Source of the DNA: Candidatus Gastranaerophilales bacterium
Lineage (GTDB): Bacteria > Cyanobacteriota > Vampirovibrionia > Gastranaerophilales > Gastranaerophilaceae
NCBI GenBank assembly: GCA_910587175.1
Contig: CAJULH010000027.1
Location: 1-25,843 of the forward strand
DNA length: 25,843 bases
Reading direction: 5' to 3'
A model generated the notes under the pieces. That model worked only from the letters and a program-made list of their open reading frames with translations, ran no database searches and was not told where the DNA came from. This document shows positions 1-6,990 of this stretch, in pieces. The position numbers and the translations under genes were made by a program. Each line of letters begins with the position of its first letter. The stretch's first letter is position 1.

Positions 1-2935
1 AAATGTCTATTGTATTCCATTTTGAAACAAGTTTTGAATCATCAATTGCGTAAGAAAAATCTTTCACAATGGATTGCAAAATTTCATCAGAAAGGCTTAA
101 ATACCCTTTAATTGTATAAGCAAACGCGGTTGCAAGTTTCAAATTTACAATGATTTTGGGTTCAAGTATTACTTTTTCTTTTTTCTTTTCTTTGAATACT
201 TCTTTTTCAACTGCATCAATGAGTTCAAATACAGCAGGGTTTCCCTGTTCGGCAAGTGCTTCTATAAGGATTATATTTGCTTTTATCCAGGAGCTGTATA
301 TTTCCCTTATGTTTGAAAACTCATTCTTTTTGGGATGTTTTAGCCAATCCTGCAGCGGCGGGTTGATTTCTGTATTTACAATTGTATTTACTTCTTCAAA
401 ATTTCCGGTGTATAAAAGTGCTTCTGCTTTTCTTGTTTTTATCAAAGCTCTTTGCAGGGCAAATTTCGGTTTATCAAAATACTGTAAAACAGTGTCCACA
501 GTTTCAATTATTGCCGGGAAATTTTGTACCATTTTTAAACTATGGATTAAATAACCTGAAAGTTCTATAACCTTTTCTTCTTCATCTCTGTTTTTTGCAT
601 TTATGAGTGCGGATGAAAGGTAATCAACTGCTTCTTTCGGGTTTTTATTGTAAGTGAGCTTCCCAAGTCTTTCAAAGATATTATTTTTAATATAGAAAGC
701 ATTAGGGTGCTTCATTTCTTCCAGATTCGCAAGACTTTGTTTCTGGCACATTGTATAAAATGCAACATCTCCTATAAATGAAGCCAGCTTTAAATTTGCA
801 GTCCAAAGGTCAAATGCAAGAGATTTATCTCCTATTGTCTGTGCTAAAAGGGCGCGGATGGCAGGCGAAGAGATAGTTCTTTCGCATGTTTCATTAAGAA
901 GCTTTGCAGCATAGGGTTTTAAACTTTCGCTGTTTTTTGCTTCGGAATAAATATGAGTCCATATTAATGTATTTTTAAATCTGTAAATATTTTCGCTCTT
1001 TTTGATAAAATATCCTGTTTTTTCTAAAGAGGATACAGTTTTTGCAAAGTTATCGTCAGACAGTTCAAAAACTGTCTGCAAAATTGATTTTGTAAATTTT
1101 CCGCCAAGAAGAGAAGCTGTGCCAAGTAGAGCATAGTGGGAGAAATTTGTTTCTTTTAAAAATTTGAGTCTTGCATCTAAAATTTCACCCAGTGTCTGAG
1201 GTACGAAATAATTTTCCTCTTTAATGTTGTATGCGAACTCTTTTCCTTTCAAATATACCCTTTTGGTTTCAAAAAGATGTTCTGTCACTTGTTCAATATA
1301 TGCAAAATTTCCTTGCGAATTTAAAATTATCTGGTTTGAAACTTTTTCGGGCAGCACTTCAAATGAGCCAAACCTTAATTTTAAATATTCTTTAATATCC
1401 TCAATTTCATTTGCTGCAAGGTTTATATTTAATGTTGCATTTTTGGGTAATTTGTCTGAATTTATGTACATGTTTAGAGCATGTTGGTTTCTGTATGTTA
1501 AAAGGAACTTTGTCCCCTGTGTGAAGAAATCCTTATTTGCCAAGTATTTTATAAATTCAAACGAGGTTTCATCAATTAAATCAAAATCATCTACAACTAT
1601 CACAAGTCTTGATTCGCCGGCAAGCGCCTCAAGGACGTCTTTAATCTGGCTGAATGTTTTTTGTTTATTTGTGAGAATATTTTCATAAAAGTCTTCGCCT
1701 ACAGGGTAGACAAGGTTTATGAGTGTTTCAATTTTTGACGGGTTGAATTCATTATTTTGCCCGTTTTTTCCGTTCATAAAAGATAAATTTTTCTGAAGAA
1801 TATTTCTTAGTTCATTTACTCTTTTTTCATATTTTGAAGGCACAAATGAAAGGTTAAAAAGTGAAAGCAAAATATCCTGAAAAAGCCCGAATGGCGTAAT
1901 TTGTGTCAGTGCACTGCAATGTCCTTTTAAAACAAGGATATTTGTATCTTCCAGTTTCTTGTATAGTTTTTCTAAAAGAAAGCTCTTTCCTGCTCCGCGC
2001 GGAGCATTTAGTGAAATCCCCTTTATTTCGCTTGAAGAATCATTTATTGTGTCATAAATTAGTTCAAGTGCTACATCTTCTTTTACGCTTTTAGATTGCG
2101 TAAATTCCGGTTTTTGATCTAAAAATACCATTTTGTAAGATTCGGGCGATATTTTAATTAGGGGAATTTCATCAGATAGTATTTTATATGCGCCCTCTGA
2201 TGTTATGATATCTTTTTCAATACCGTATTCAAGCTGTTTTACGGGATATTTTAAAGATGCACTGTGGTTTGTTGTTTTTGTTTCGCCTTCCTGCTGTACT
2301 GCAAATTTAAATGAAATATCTGCTCCCAAAGTCTCATTTAAAATGAGGTTAAATTTTGAAAATTCTTCACTGAATTTATTCACCTTTTCTAAAAAACCAA
2401 TTTTTTTAGAATAGTTTATTTTGAAATTTACAATATCTTCTTTAATAAAATCAGGTGTTACATTAAAAGCAAGCTTTGTTGCTGTTTTTATATTTAAGAC
2501 AACTTTTTGTTTGAATTCTTCATCTTTATATTTGTCAAAAACATTTTTTAATGTAATAAAATCTATATATACATTCAACCTTGGCAATGGCGCAGTAATA
2601 GCTTTTGCTTCCGTATCTTTTTTTAAGTCAGCTTTGTTTGTATCTTCCTTGGGCTGAACATTTTGGGTTTGGGTGTTTTGTTGTATATTTTCTAAAGTTT
2701 CTTCATCTTCTTTAAAATGGTGGAAACATTTTCTGCAATGGGTAGATGAGACATAGTTTGCACTGTTGCATTCCGGGCAGAATTTTACAAAGACAAACCC
2801 GCATTTTTTGCAGGATGAACTTCCGATTTTTATCTGGCTTTTGCATCTTGGGCACTCAAAAACAAGCCTTAATTTACAATTCGGGCATACAGTATCTTTT
2901 GGGTTAACCTCAGTTTTGCATTTTGGACAGTTCAC
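1..2935 (-). CDS. Zinc-ribbon / AAA+ ATPase / helical-repeat regulator, 3' end beyond window
   Basis: This long frame stays open from a GTG at 2935 to the left edge, so 977 residues are visible and the C-terminus is missing. The start is fixed by an in-frame stop just upstream and by the zinc ribbons beginning at residue 3. Six CxxC pairs (C3/C6, C17/C20, C28/C31, C42/C45, C53/C56, C67/C70) form three tandem zinc ribbons. Residues about 90-290 vaguely resemble the second half of class III nucleotidyl cyclase domains but show no metal-binding aspartates. A Walker A motif APRGAGKS is at 311-318 and a Walker B VIVVDDFD near 445-452. The remainder is helical, TPR-like in character. Known relatives are the cyclase/AAA/TPR and STAND-type signal regulators. 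The role is inferred to be ATP-dependent sensing or scaffolding; no partner is visible. Confidence 0.75.
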   Translation of the reverse strand, partial: MNCPKCKTEVNPKDTVCPNCKLRLVFECPRCKSQIKIGSSSCKKCGFVFVKFCPECNSANYVSSTHCRKCFHHFKEDEETLENIQQNTQTQNVQPKEDTNKADLKKDTEAKAITAPLPRLNVYIDFITLKNVFDKYKDEEFKQKVVLNIKTATKLAFNVTPDFIKEDIVNFKINYSKKIGFLEKVNKFSEEFSKFNLILNETLGADISFKFAVQQEGETKTTNHSASLKYPVKQLEYGIEKDIITSEGAYKILSDEIPLIKISPESYKMVFLDQKPEFTQSKSVKEDVALELIYDTINDSSSEIKGISLNAPRGAGKSFLLEKLYKKLEDTNILVLKGHCSALTQITPFGLFQDILLSLFNLSFVPSKYEKRVNELRNILQKNLSFMNGKNGQNNEFNPSKIETLINLVYPVGEDFYENILTNKQKTFSQIKDVLEALAGESRLVIVVDDFDLIDETSFEFIKYLANKDFFTQGTKFLLTYRNQHALNMYINSDKLPKNATLNINLAANEIEDIKEYLKLRFGSFEVLPEKVSNQIILNSQGNFAYIEQVTEHLFETKRVYLKGKEFAYNIKEENYFVPQTLGEILDARLKFLKETNFSHYALLGTASLLGGKFTKSILQTVFELSDDNFAKTVSSLEKTGYFIKKSENIYRFKNTLIWTHIYSEAKNSESLKPYAAKLLNETCERTISSPAIRALLAQTIGDKSLAFDLWTANLKLASFIGDVAFYTMCQKQSLANLEEMKHPNAFYIKNNIFERLGKLTYNKNPKEAVDYLSSALINAKNRDEEEKVIELSGYLIHSLKMVQNFPAIIETVDTVLQYFDKPKFALQRALIKTRKAEALLYTGNFEEVNTIVNTEINPPLQDWLKHPKKNEFSNIREIYSSWIKANIILIEALAEQGNPAVFELIDAVEKEVFKEKKKEKVILEPKIIVNLKLATAFAYTIKGYLSLSDEILQSIVKDFSYAIDDSKLVSKWNTIDI

Positions 2936-2972
2936 TTTTTATTCTCTTAAATCTGCTCAAAACAATTTTATT

Positions 2973-2978
2973 ATTGTA
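2973..2978 (-). promoter_or_regulatory. Possible -10 box of the zinc-ribbon AAA gene
   Basis: Read on the minus strand this is TACAAT, five of six matches to the sigma-70 -10 consensus, about 38 bases before the GTG start. No good -35 is seen, so the call is weak. Confidence 0.3.
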
Positions 2979-3022
2979 ACATTTCTTATTATATTAAAAT
3001 TTGCCATTTAGTCCAGCAAAAC

Positions 3023-3076
3023 GAGGCTAAAATCAACCGTATGGGTTAGTGTGTTAAACCAGCCTCTGTGTTTTTT
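3023..3076 (+). promoter_or_regulatory. Stem-loop with U-run upstream of pdxJ
   Basis: GAGGCT (3023-3028) pairs with AGCCTC (3061-3066), enclosing a smaller AACC/GGTT stem (3035-3038 with 3044-3047). It is followed by TGTG and a run of T. It has terminator shape on the plus strand, yet no plus-strand gene precedes it in the window. It may be an attenuator of a longer pdxJ transcript or simply insulate the divergent genes. Confidence 0.35.
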
Positions 3077-3088
3077 ATATAAAAAATA

Positions 3089-3117
3089 TTTAAAATCATG
3101 CAAAAAAGTGCTAAATT
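3089..3117 (+). promoter_or_regulatory. Candidate pdxJ promoter (leaderless transcript)
   Basis: TTTAAA, a 17-base spacer and TAAATT (3112-3117) form a modest sigma-70-like promoter. Its predicted start point, 7-8 bases downstream, falls on or next to the pdxJ ATG at 3125. No Shine-Dalgarno sequence precedes that ATG, which fits a leaderless message. Confidence 0.4.
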
Positions 3118-3124
3118 ATAAGCT

Positions 3125-3832
3125 ATGAAATTAGGAGTAAACATAGACCACGTTGCCACATTAAGAAATGCAAGAGGAGGAATTGAGCCTTCTGTTCTTG
3201 ATGCGGCACTTATTTGTGAAATGGCTGGTGCAACAGCCATTACCGTGCATTTAAGGGAAGATAGACGTCATATTAAGGATGATGATGTTTTAAATTTGAA
3301 GAAAAATTTAAAGGCAAAAATAAACCTTGAAATGGCAGCAACTGATGAAATGCAAAAAATTGCCCTGGATGTGGTTCCCTATTCCTGCTGCATAGTTCCC
3401 GAAAAAAGGCAGGAGCTTACAACCGAAGGCGGTCTTGATGTTATTTCCAAAAAAGACAAAATTAAAGAACTCATAAATGCGCTGCATTCAAAAGGTATAA
3501 TTGTAAGCCTCTTTATTGACCCTGATAAAAACCAGGTAAAGGCTGCAGCTGATGCCGGGTCTGATTATATTGAGCTTCATGCCGGTGCATTTGCAAATGC
3601 ATTTGGGTGTGAAGAACAGGATGTTGAATTTAATAAATTAAAAGATGCTGCAGAATATGCAAGAAATCTGGGTTTAAAGGTGAATGCCGGACATGGTTTG
3701 AATTATGAAAATGTTTCTTTGATGAATAAAATTGAAGGACTTTGCGAATTAAACATAGGGCACTCAATTGTTTCCCGCGCAATTTTTGTCGGGCTTGAGA
3801 TGGCCGTGAAAGAGATGATAGAGCTGATATAA
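3125..3832 (+). CDS. pdxJ: Pyridoxine 5'-phosphate synthase PdxJ
   Basis: PdxJ condenses 1-deoxy-D-xylulose 5-phosphate with 3-amino-2-oxopropyl phosphate to make pyridoxine 5'-phosphate in the DXP-dependent vitamin B6 pathway, in the cytoplasm. The 235-residue length is close to the usual 240. The family N-terminal signature GVNIDHVATLRNARG is at 4-18, HLREDRRHI is at 42-50, the conserved glutamate of INLEMA is near 69, and a NAGHGLN motif lies near 190. All fit a TIM-barrel PdxJ with its active-site residues intact. The ATG places the signature at the correct distance but has no Shine-Dalgarno sequence. It is divergent from the AAA regulator to its left. The next plus-strand gene starts 100 bases later and may be co-transcribed. 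A second B6-related gene, yggS, lies 1.8 kb downstream. Confidence 0.97.
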   Translation: MKLGVNIDHVATLRNARGGIEPSVLDAALICEMAGATAITVHLREDRRHIKDDDVLNLKKNLKAKINLEMAATDEMQKIALDVVPYSCCIVPEKRQELTTEGGLDVISKKDKIKELINALHSKGIIVSLFIDPDKNQVKAAADAGSDYIELHAGAFANAFGCEEQDVEFNKLKDAAEYARNLGLKVNAGHGLNYENVSLMNKIEGLCELNIGHSIVSRAIFVGLEMAVKEMIELI

Positions 3833-3875
3833 ACTTAAATATATATGTAAATTATTATTTCAAACGGGGCAAATT

Positions 3876-3908
3876 TATACTGTCAGATGTTTTGTATCTG
3901 CAGGTATA
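3876..3908 (+). promoter_or_regulatory. Leader hairpin before the ART-like gene
   Basis: TATACTG and CAGAT at the left pair with ATCTG, CAG and TATA at the right, with a 7-base loop (3889-3895) and small bulges. No U-tract follows, so it is not a plain terminator. It ends 24 bases before the start codon and could influence translation of the next gene or mark the pdxJ 3' end. Confidence 0.4.
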
Positions 3909-3932
3909 GAAAATATTTAAAAAAGGCTTACG

Positions 3933-5384
3933 ATGATTAAAATTTCCCATATTGAAACCCCAGGAAAGAAAATTAATACAGCAATAAAGAAAACTGCAAA
4001 AAATGCTTACAATTATACAAATAAAAAACTTGATGAAAAGTTTACAAAAAAGCAAAAACATCTGGTTGCAGGCGTTGGGGCGCTTGCGCTTGCCGGTTTG
4101 GGTGCTGCAGCCATGATTGGACGCGATCCTGCTCGTGTTGCAAAAACTTTGAATGGAAGTTCATTTCAGACAAAAATCTATAAACAAGGCGAATCAGCTT
4201 TATCTGAGATACTTCAAAAGAAGGGCTCTGAATATTCTGTAAATCTTGAAGATTTTAATGTTTTCTTTAAGAAAGATGAAAAATATGATTTTGAAAAAGC
4301 AATGGGTGTTTTGCAAGAATCTTGCAACAATTTGCCAAAAGAAATTGCGGATGCCTTAAACAGTTTGCAAAATAAAATTTCAAATCTTATAAATCAAAGA
4401 AAAGATGGCTTTATTACCATGGACGGCGTTCCAATGGATAAAGTCGAAGATTTTTTAACATCAACTGCGGATGATATGGATGTTATAAGACCATTTTTTG
4501 AAAAAATCAGTTCGGATACTTCCGATAATAAGCTTTTGAATAACTTTAAGATTTTAGAAAATAATTTTGGTTTTGTAGACGGTAAATATGATGCTTCAAG
4601 GCTTTCAGCTTTTCACAGAAAAATAAATGCATTTGAATTGTGTCCAAAAGATTTGCTTCCAAAAGATAATGTTTATTATCACGGCACAGGCAAGACGAGA
4701 GGAATATTTAAACACGGCATAACCCCTTTCAAGAGCAATCAGGTAGGAAAGAATGCTATGATGGCATGCGCAAGAGAATGCGGTGCCGGAATTTATTTAA
4801 CTCCGGATATTGAGGTTGCGCAAAGTTTTGCCGGTCTTTCCGGTCCTTTTGGAAGAATTCTTCCGTATAAAACCAAAGATGTGACTGCAGGAATTGCTTC
4901 GCAAGAAGGCATGGTTGCATTCAACGGGCTTGTAAACGATTTTATATCCGAGAGGGTTGATGACAAATTATTTGATATGTTTGATTTTGAACATTTTAAT
5001 CCTGTCAGACTGCTTCGGGCAAGCAACGAGTTTGTCAAGTTTAGAGATAAGAATGTTGCAATAAATGAAATGTTGTCAAGAAAGATTGTTGTTAACAATG
5101 GTTTTGATGCGATGTATACAACCAAGGGTATAAATTCTCTCAAGGATGTAGAAATTGCTGCACACATGTTCGATATAAATGCTCAATTGGGCAGAGATGA
5201 AAAGCAATTTGTGGTATATTCGCCTGAAAAAATTGAGCTTCAGTCAAGACCAATTAAGACCAGGATTCACGATGTTAAAGACAGAACTTTTGCTCTTGGG
5301 CATTTCATGTTAAATGCTTTCAAGGGTTTAGGACAAATGTATAAAGAAATTTTTAAGGAAATAAAAAGTGATTTTACCTCTTAA
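3933..5384 (+). CDS. Hypothetical protein with ADP-ribosyltransferase-like C-terminal domain
   Basis: The N-terminus is lysine-rich, followed by a Gly/Ala hydrophobic stretch at about 44-62 that could be a membrane segment. Residues 65-230 are mostly predicted helical with no recognised family. From about 245 the sequence resembles the H-Y-[EDQ] clade of ADP-ribosyltransferases, especially the polyvalent-protein (ART-PolyVal) style. It has YHGT at 249-252 (H250), then GAGIYLT at 284-290 (Y288) followed by an A-x-x-FA helix, then GFDAMY at 390-395 and QFVVYSPEKI at 425-434. Q425 sits where the third catalytic residue is expected; E423 is two residues away. Known members transfer ADP-ribose from NAD to proteins or nucleic acids. 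Activity here is inference. An AGG lies 9 bases before the ATG. It stands alone between pdxJ and yggS, with no obvious antitoxin. Confidence 0.7.
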   Translation: MIKISHIETPGKKINTAIKKTAKNAYNYTNKKLDEKFTKKQKHLVAGVGALALAGLGAAAMIGRDPARVAKTLNGSSFQTKIYKQGESALSEILQKKGSEYSVNLEDFNVFFKKDEKYDFEKAMGVLQESCNNLPKEIADALNSLQNKISNLINQRKDGFITMDGVPMDKVEDFLTSTADDMDVIRPFFEKISSDTSDNKLLNNFKILENNFGFVDGKYDASRLSAFHRKINAFELCPKDLLPKDNVYYHGTGKTRGIFKHGITPFKSNQVGKNAMMACARECGAGIYLTPDIEVAQSFAGLSGPFGRILPYKTKDVTAGIASQEGMVAFNGLVNDFISERVDDKLFDMFDFEHFNPVRLLRASNEFVKFRDKNVAINEMLSRKIVVNNGFDAMYTTKGINSLKDVEIAAHMFDINAQLGRDEKQFVVYSPEKIELQSRPIKTRIHDVKDRTFALGHFMLNAFKGLGQMYKEIFKEIKSDFTS

Positions 5385-5401
5385 AATAAATTTTTAAGAG
5401 G
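5377..5401 (+). terminator. Perfect hairpin overlapping the ART-like stop codon
   Basis: CCTCTTAAAA (5377-5386) pairs perfectly with TTTTAAGAGG (5392-5401) across a 5-base loop, and the stop codon lies inside the stem. No U-run follows, so it could be a weak terminator or a 3'-end stabiliser. Confidence 0.45.
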
Positions 5402-5638
5402 CGGGCATGCCAAATTTTTACTACACATGTCATGAAAGCTTTGAAAAAGCCATATTTATTAAGGAATGTTAAGACATTAAAAATTGTCAAAAACATGTGC
5501 TGATGCATGTTTTAGCATGTTGTTTTATTCAACAAATAAATTAGTAATCTAAATGTTGTCATGTGTCATGTGAACAATTATAATTATTTTGAGCTTGGAG
5601 GTAGAAGCTTATCACATAACGTTAAGGGCTTGTGAAAA
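5402..5638 (+). promoter_or_regulatory. Intergenic region rich in CATG motifs
   Basis: Eight CATG tetramers occur between 5405 and 5571, several in larger palindromes such as AACATG (5492-5497) with CATGTT (5506-5511) and AGCATGTT (5514-5521). In DNA this AT-rich fewer than one would be expected. A tandem TCATGTG pair at 5559-5572 lies in the yggS promoter. A strong GGAGG at 5597-5601 has no start codon at a useful distance. Confidence 0.5.
5554..5584 (+). promoter_or_regulatory. yggS-sepF promoter with overlapping dyad operator
   Basis: TTGTCA (5556-5561), a 17-base spacer and a perfect TATAAT (5579-5584) make a strong sigma-70 promoter with a predicted start near 5591. A dyad, TGTTGTCATG then TGT then CATGTGAACA (5554-5576, 8 of 10 positions symmetric), covers the -35 box and spacer. 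That is the classic placement of a repressor site. The binding protein is unknown. Confidence 0.65.
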
Positions 5639-6283
5639 GTGAATACAAAGATTTCTGAAAATCTTAACCGTATTTTGACATTTGCAAAAAATTATAACCC
5701 TACAATCGTTGCCGTAACCAAGTATCATACGGTAGATGAGATGATAGAGGTGTATAATGCCGGTTTAAACAATTTTGGTGAAAACAGGGTGATAGATGCA
5801 ATTGAAAAAATCAATTTATTGGAGGAGGAAATCGCTTCAAATTCGCATTATCATTTGATTGGACACTTGCAAAGCAACAAAGTGAATAAAGCGGTAGGGG
5901 TTTTTGATTTAATTCATTCCGTGGATTCTGCAGAGATTGCAAGGAAAATTGATAATGTTGCCAGACAAAAAAACATTGTGCAAAAAGTTTTAATTCAGGT
6001 AAACAATGCGCACGAAGAACAGAAGTTTGGCATTGCACCTTCTCATTTAGAAAGCCTGATTGAAGATATTGGCAAGCTTCAAAATATAAAGCTTGAGGGG
6101 CTTATGACCATAGCTCCCTTGACTGATGATACTGCTTTAATCGGGAAACTTTTTCGCCAAATGTACGAAATGAAAGAAAAATACGGCTTAAAAGAGCTTT
6201 CAATGGGCATGAGCAACGATTACAAAATAGCGCTTCAGGAAGGCGCTACGATGATAAGACTTGGTAGAATATTATTTGAATAA
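5639..6283 (+). CDS. yggS: YggS/PLPBP family pyridoxal phosphate homeostasis protein
   Basis: This cytoplasmic alanine-racemase-fold protein binds pyridoxal 5'-phosphate without known enzymatic activity and helps keep PLP and amino-acid pools balanced. The PLP-binding lysine is K28 in VAVTKYH. Other family hallmarks are NFGENRV, the HLIGHLQSNK motif, QVNNAHEEQKFG and, near the C-terminus, SMGMSNDYKIAL and the phosphate-binding region ending in IRLGRILFE. At 214 residues it is slightly short at the N-terminus compared with the usual 225-235. The start is GTG, preceded by AAGGG about 10 bases upstream. sepF begins 19 bases after its stop, so the two form an operon, an arrangement also common in Cyanobacteria and Gram-positive bacteria. 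Confidence 0.95.
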   Translation: MNTKISENLNRILTFAKNYNPTIVAVTKYHTVDEMIEVYNAGLNNFGENRVIDAIEKINLLEEEIASNSHYHLIGHLQSNKVNKAVGVFDLIHSVDSAEIARKIDNVARQKNIVQKVLIQVNNAHEEQKFGIAPSHLESLIEDIGKLQNIKLEGLMTIAPLTDDTALIGKLFRQMYEMKEKYGLKELSMGMSNDYKIALQEGATMIRLGRILFE

Positions 6284-6302
6284 AAATTAGGAGGATAAGG
6301 CA

Positions 6303-6824
6303 TTGACCGGAGTTTCAAACACACTAAATAACATTGTTAAATTTTTAACATCGCCCTTTGAAAGCGGAAAAGAAGAGGACGACCTTTTTACAGGACTTCA
6401 GGGAGAATTTGACGCAGACTATTCAACAGACAGAAATGCAGCACTTGTTCCTGAATTTAAACCTGCTGCACCATCTTACAGGCATGAAAGAAAAGTAATT
6501 TCCATGCCAAGCCGCGGATACGAAGGAGAACCCAAAGGCTACGAAGTGATTGTTTTTGAACCCAGGTCTTACAATGAGTCAAAACAAATAGCAGAAGCAC
6601 TGAAGGATAAGAAAACCGTTATTTTAAATCTTCAGCTTTTAGACAGAGAACAATCCCAAAGAGTTGTAGATTTTCTTTGCGGATGTACATATGCTCTTGA
6701 AGGTGACCAGAGAAAGATTGGCGAATGTGTGTTTATATTTACTCCGGATAATATAAATCTTTCCCAAGAGATGGTAAGCTCCAAATTATCACGAGATGCT
6801 CTTTGGAATGCACCATCTAATTAA
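6303..6824 (+). CDS. sepF: Cell division protein SepF
   Basis: SepF binds the C-terminal tail of FtsZ and tethers and bundles FtsZ filaments at the septal membrane. The 173-residue protein has a short amphipathic N-terminal helix (about 3-18) likely to insert in the membrane, an acidic and proline-containing linker to about 75, and the conserved SepF core at about 79-153. The core shows GYEVIVFEPRSY, the TVILNLQLLD strand, RVVDFLCG and a terminal VFIFTPDNI. The start is TTG, and the choice is well supported by a strong AGGAGG 8-9 bases upstream. It is the second gene after yggS and ends at a strong terminator. FtsZ itself is not in the window. Confidence 0.95.
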   Translation: MTGVSNTLNNIVKFLTSPFESGKEEDDLFTGLQGEFDADYSTDRNAALVPEFKPAAPSYRHERKVISMPSRGYEGEPKGYEVIVFEPRSYNESKQIAEALKDKKTVILNLQLLDREQSQRVVDFLCGCTYALEGDQRKIGECVFIFTPDNINLSQEMVSSKLSRDALWNAPSN

Positions 6825-6867
6825 TAAAATTAAACATATATGGAGTTTAGGATTTAGAAGAGTTTTT

Positions 6868-6904
6868 AGCGCCTTATGCAGTTTTGCAAAGGGCGCTTTT
6901 AATT
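6868..6904 (+). terminator. Terminator of the yggS-sepF operon
   Basis: AGCGCC (6868-6873) pairs with GGCGCT (6892-6897), and the stem extends inward to GCA/TGC with one mismatch around a GTTT loop. It runs into TTTTAATTT, a typical intrinsic terminator. Confidence 0.85.
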
Positions 6905-6908
6905 TGAT

Positions 6909-6937
6909 TTGCACATGGCTGGTTTTTGTAATAGTAT
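6909..6937 (+). promoter_or_regulatory. Candidate promoter of the SLH-protein gene
   Basis: TTGCAC (6909-6914), a 17-base spacer and TAGTAT (6932-6937) match sigma-70 moderately. The spacing is ideal and the site lies just after the preceding terminator, leaving a leader of about 45 bases. Confidence 0.45.
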
Positions 6938-6990
6938 TAATATTATTGGTTTAATGAATTAGAAATTGTGGGAGAGAAAAGGTAAAGCTT

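Noticed and set aside
3933..5384. Toxin-antitoxin system built on the ART-like gene
   Set aside because: No small partner gene overlaps or adjoins it; flanking genes are pdxJ and yggS.
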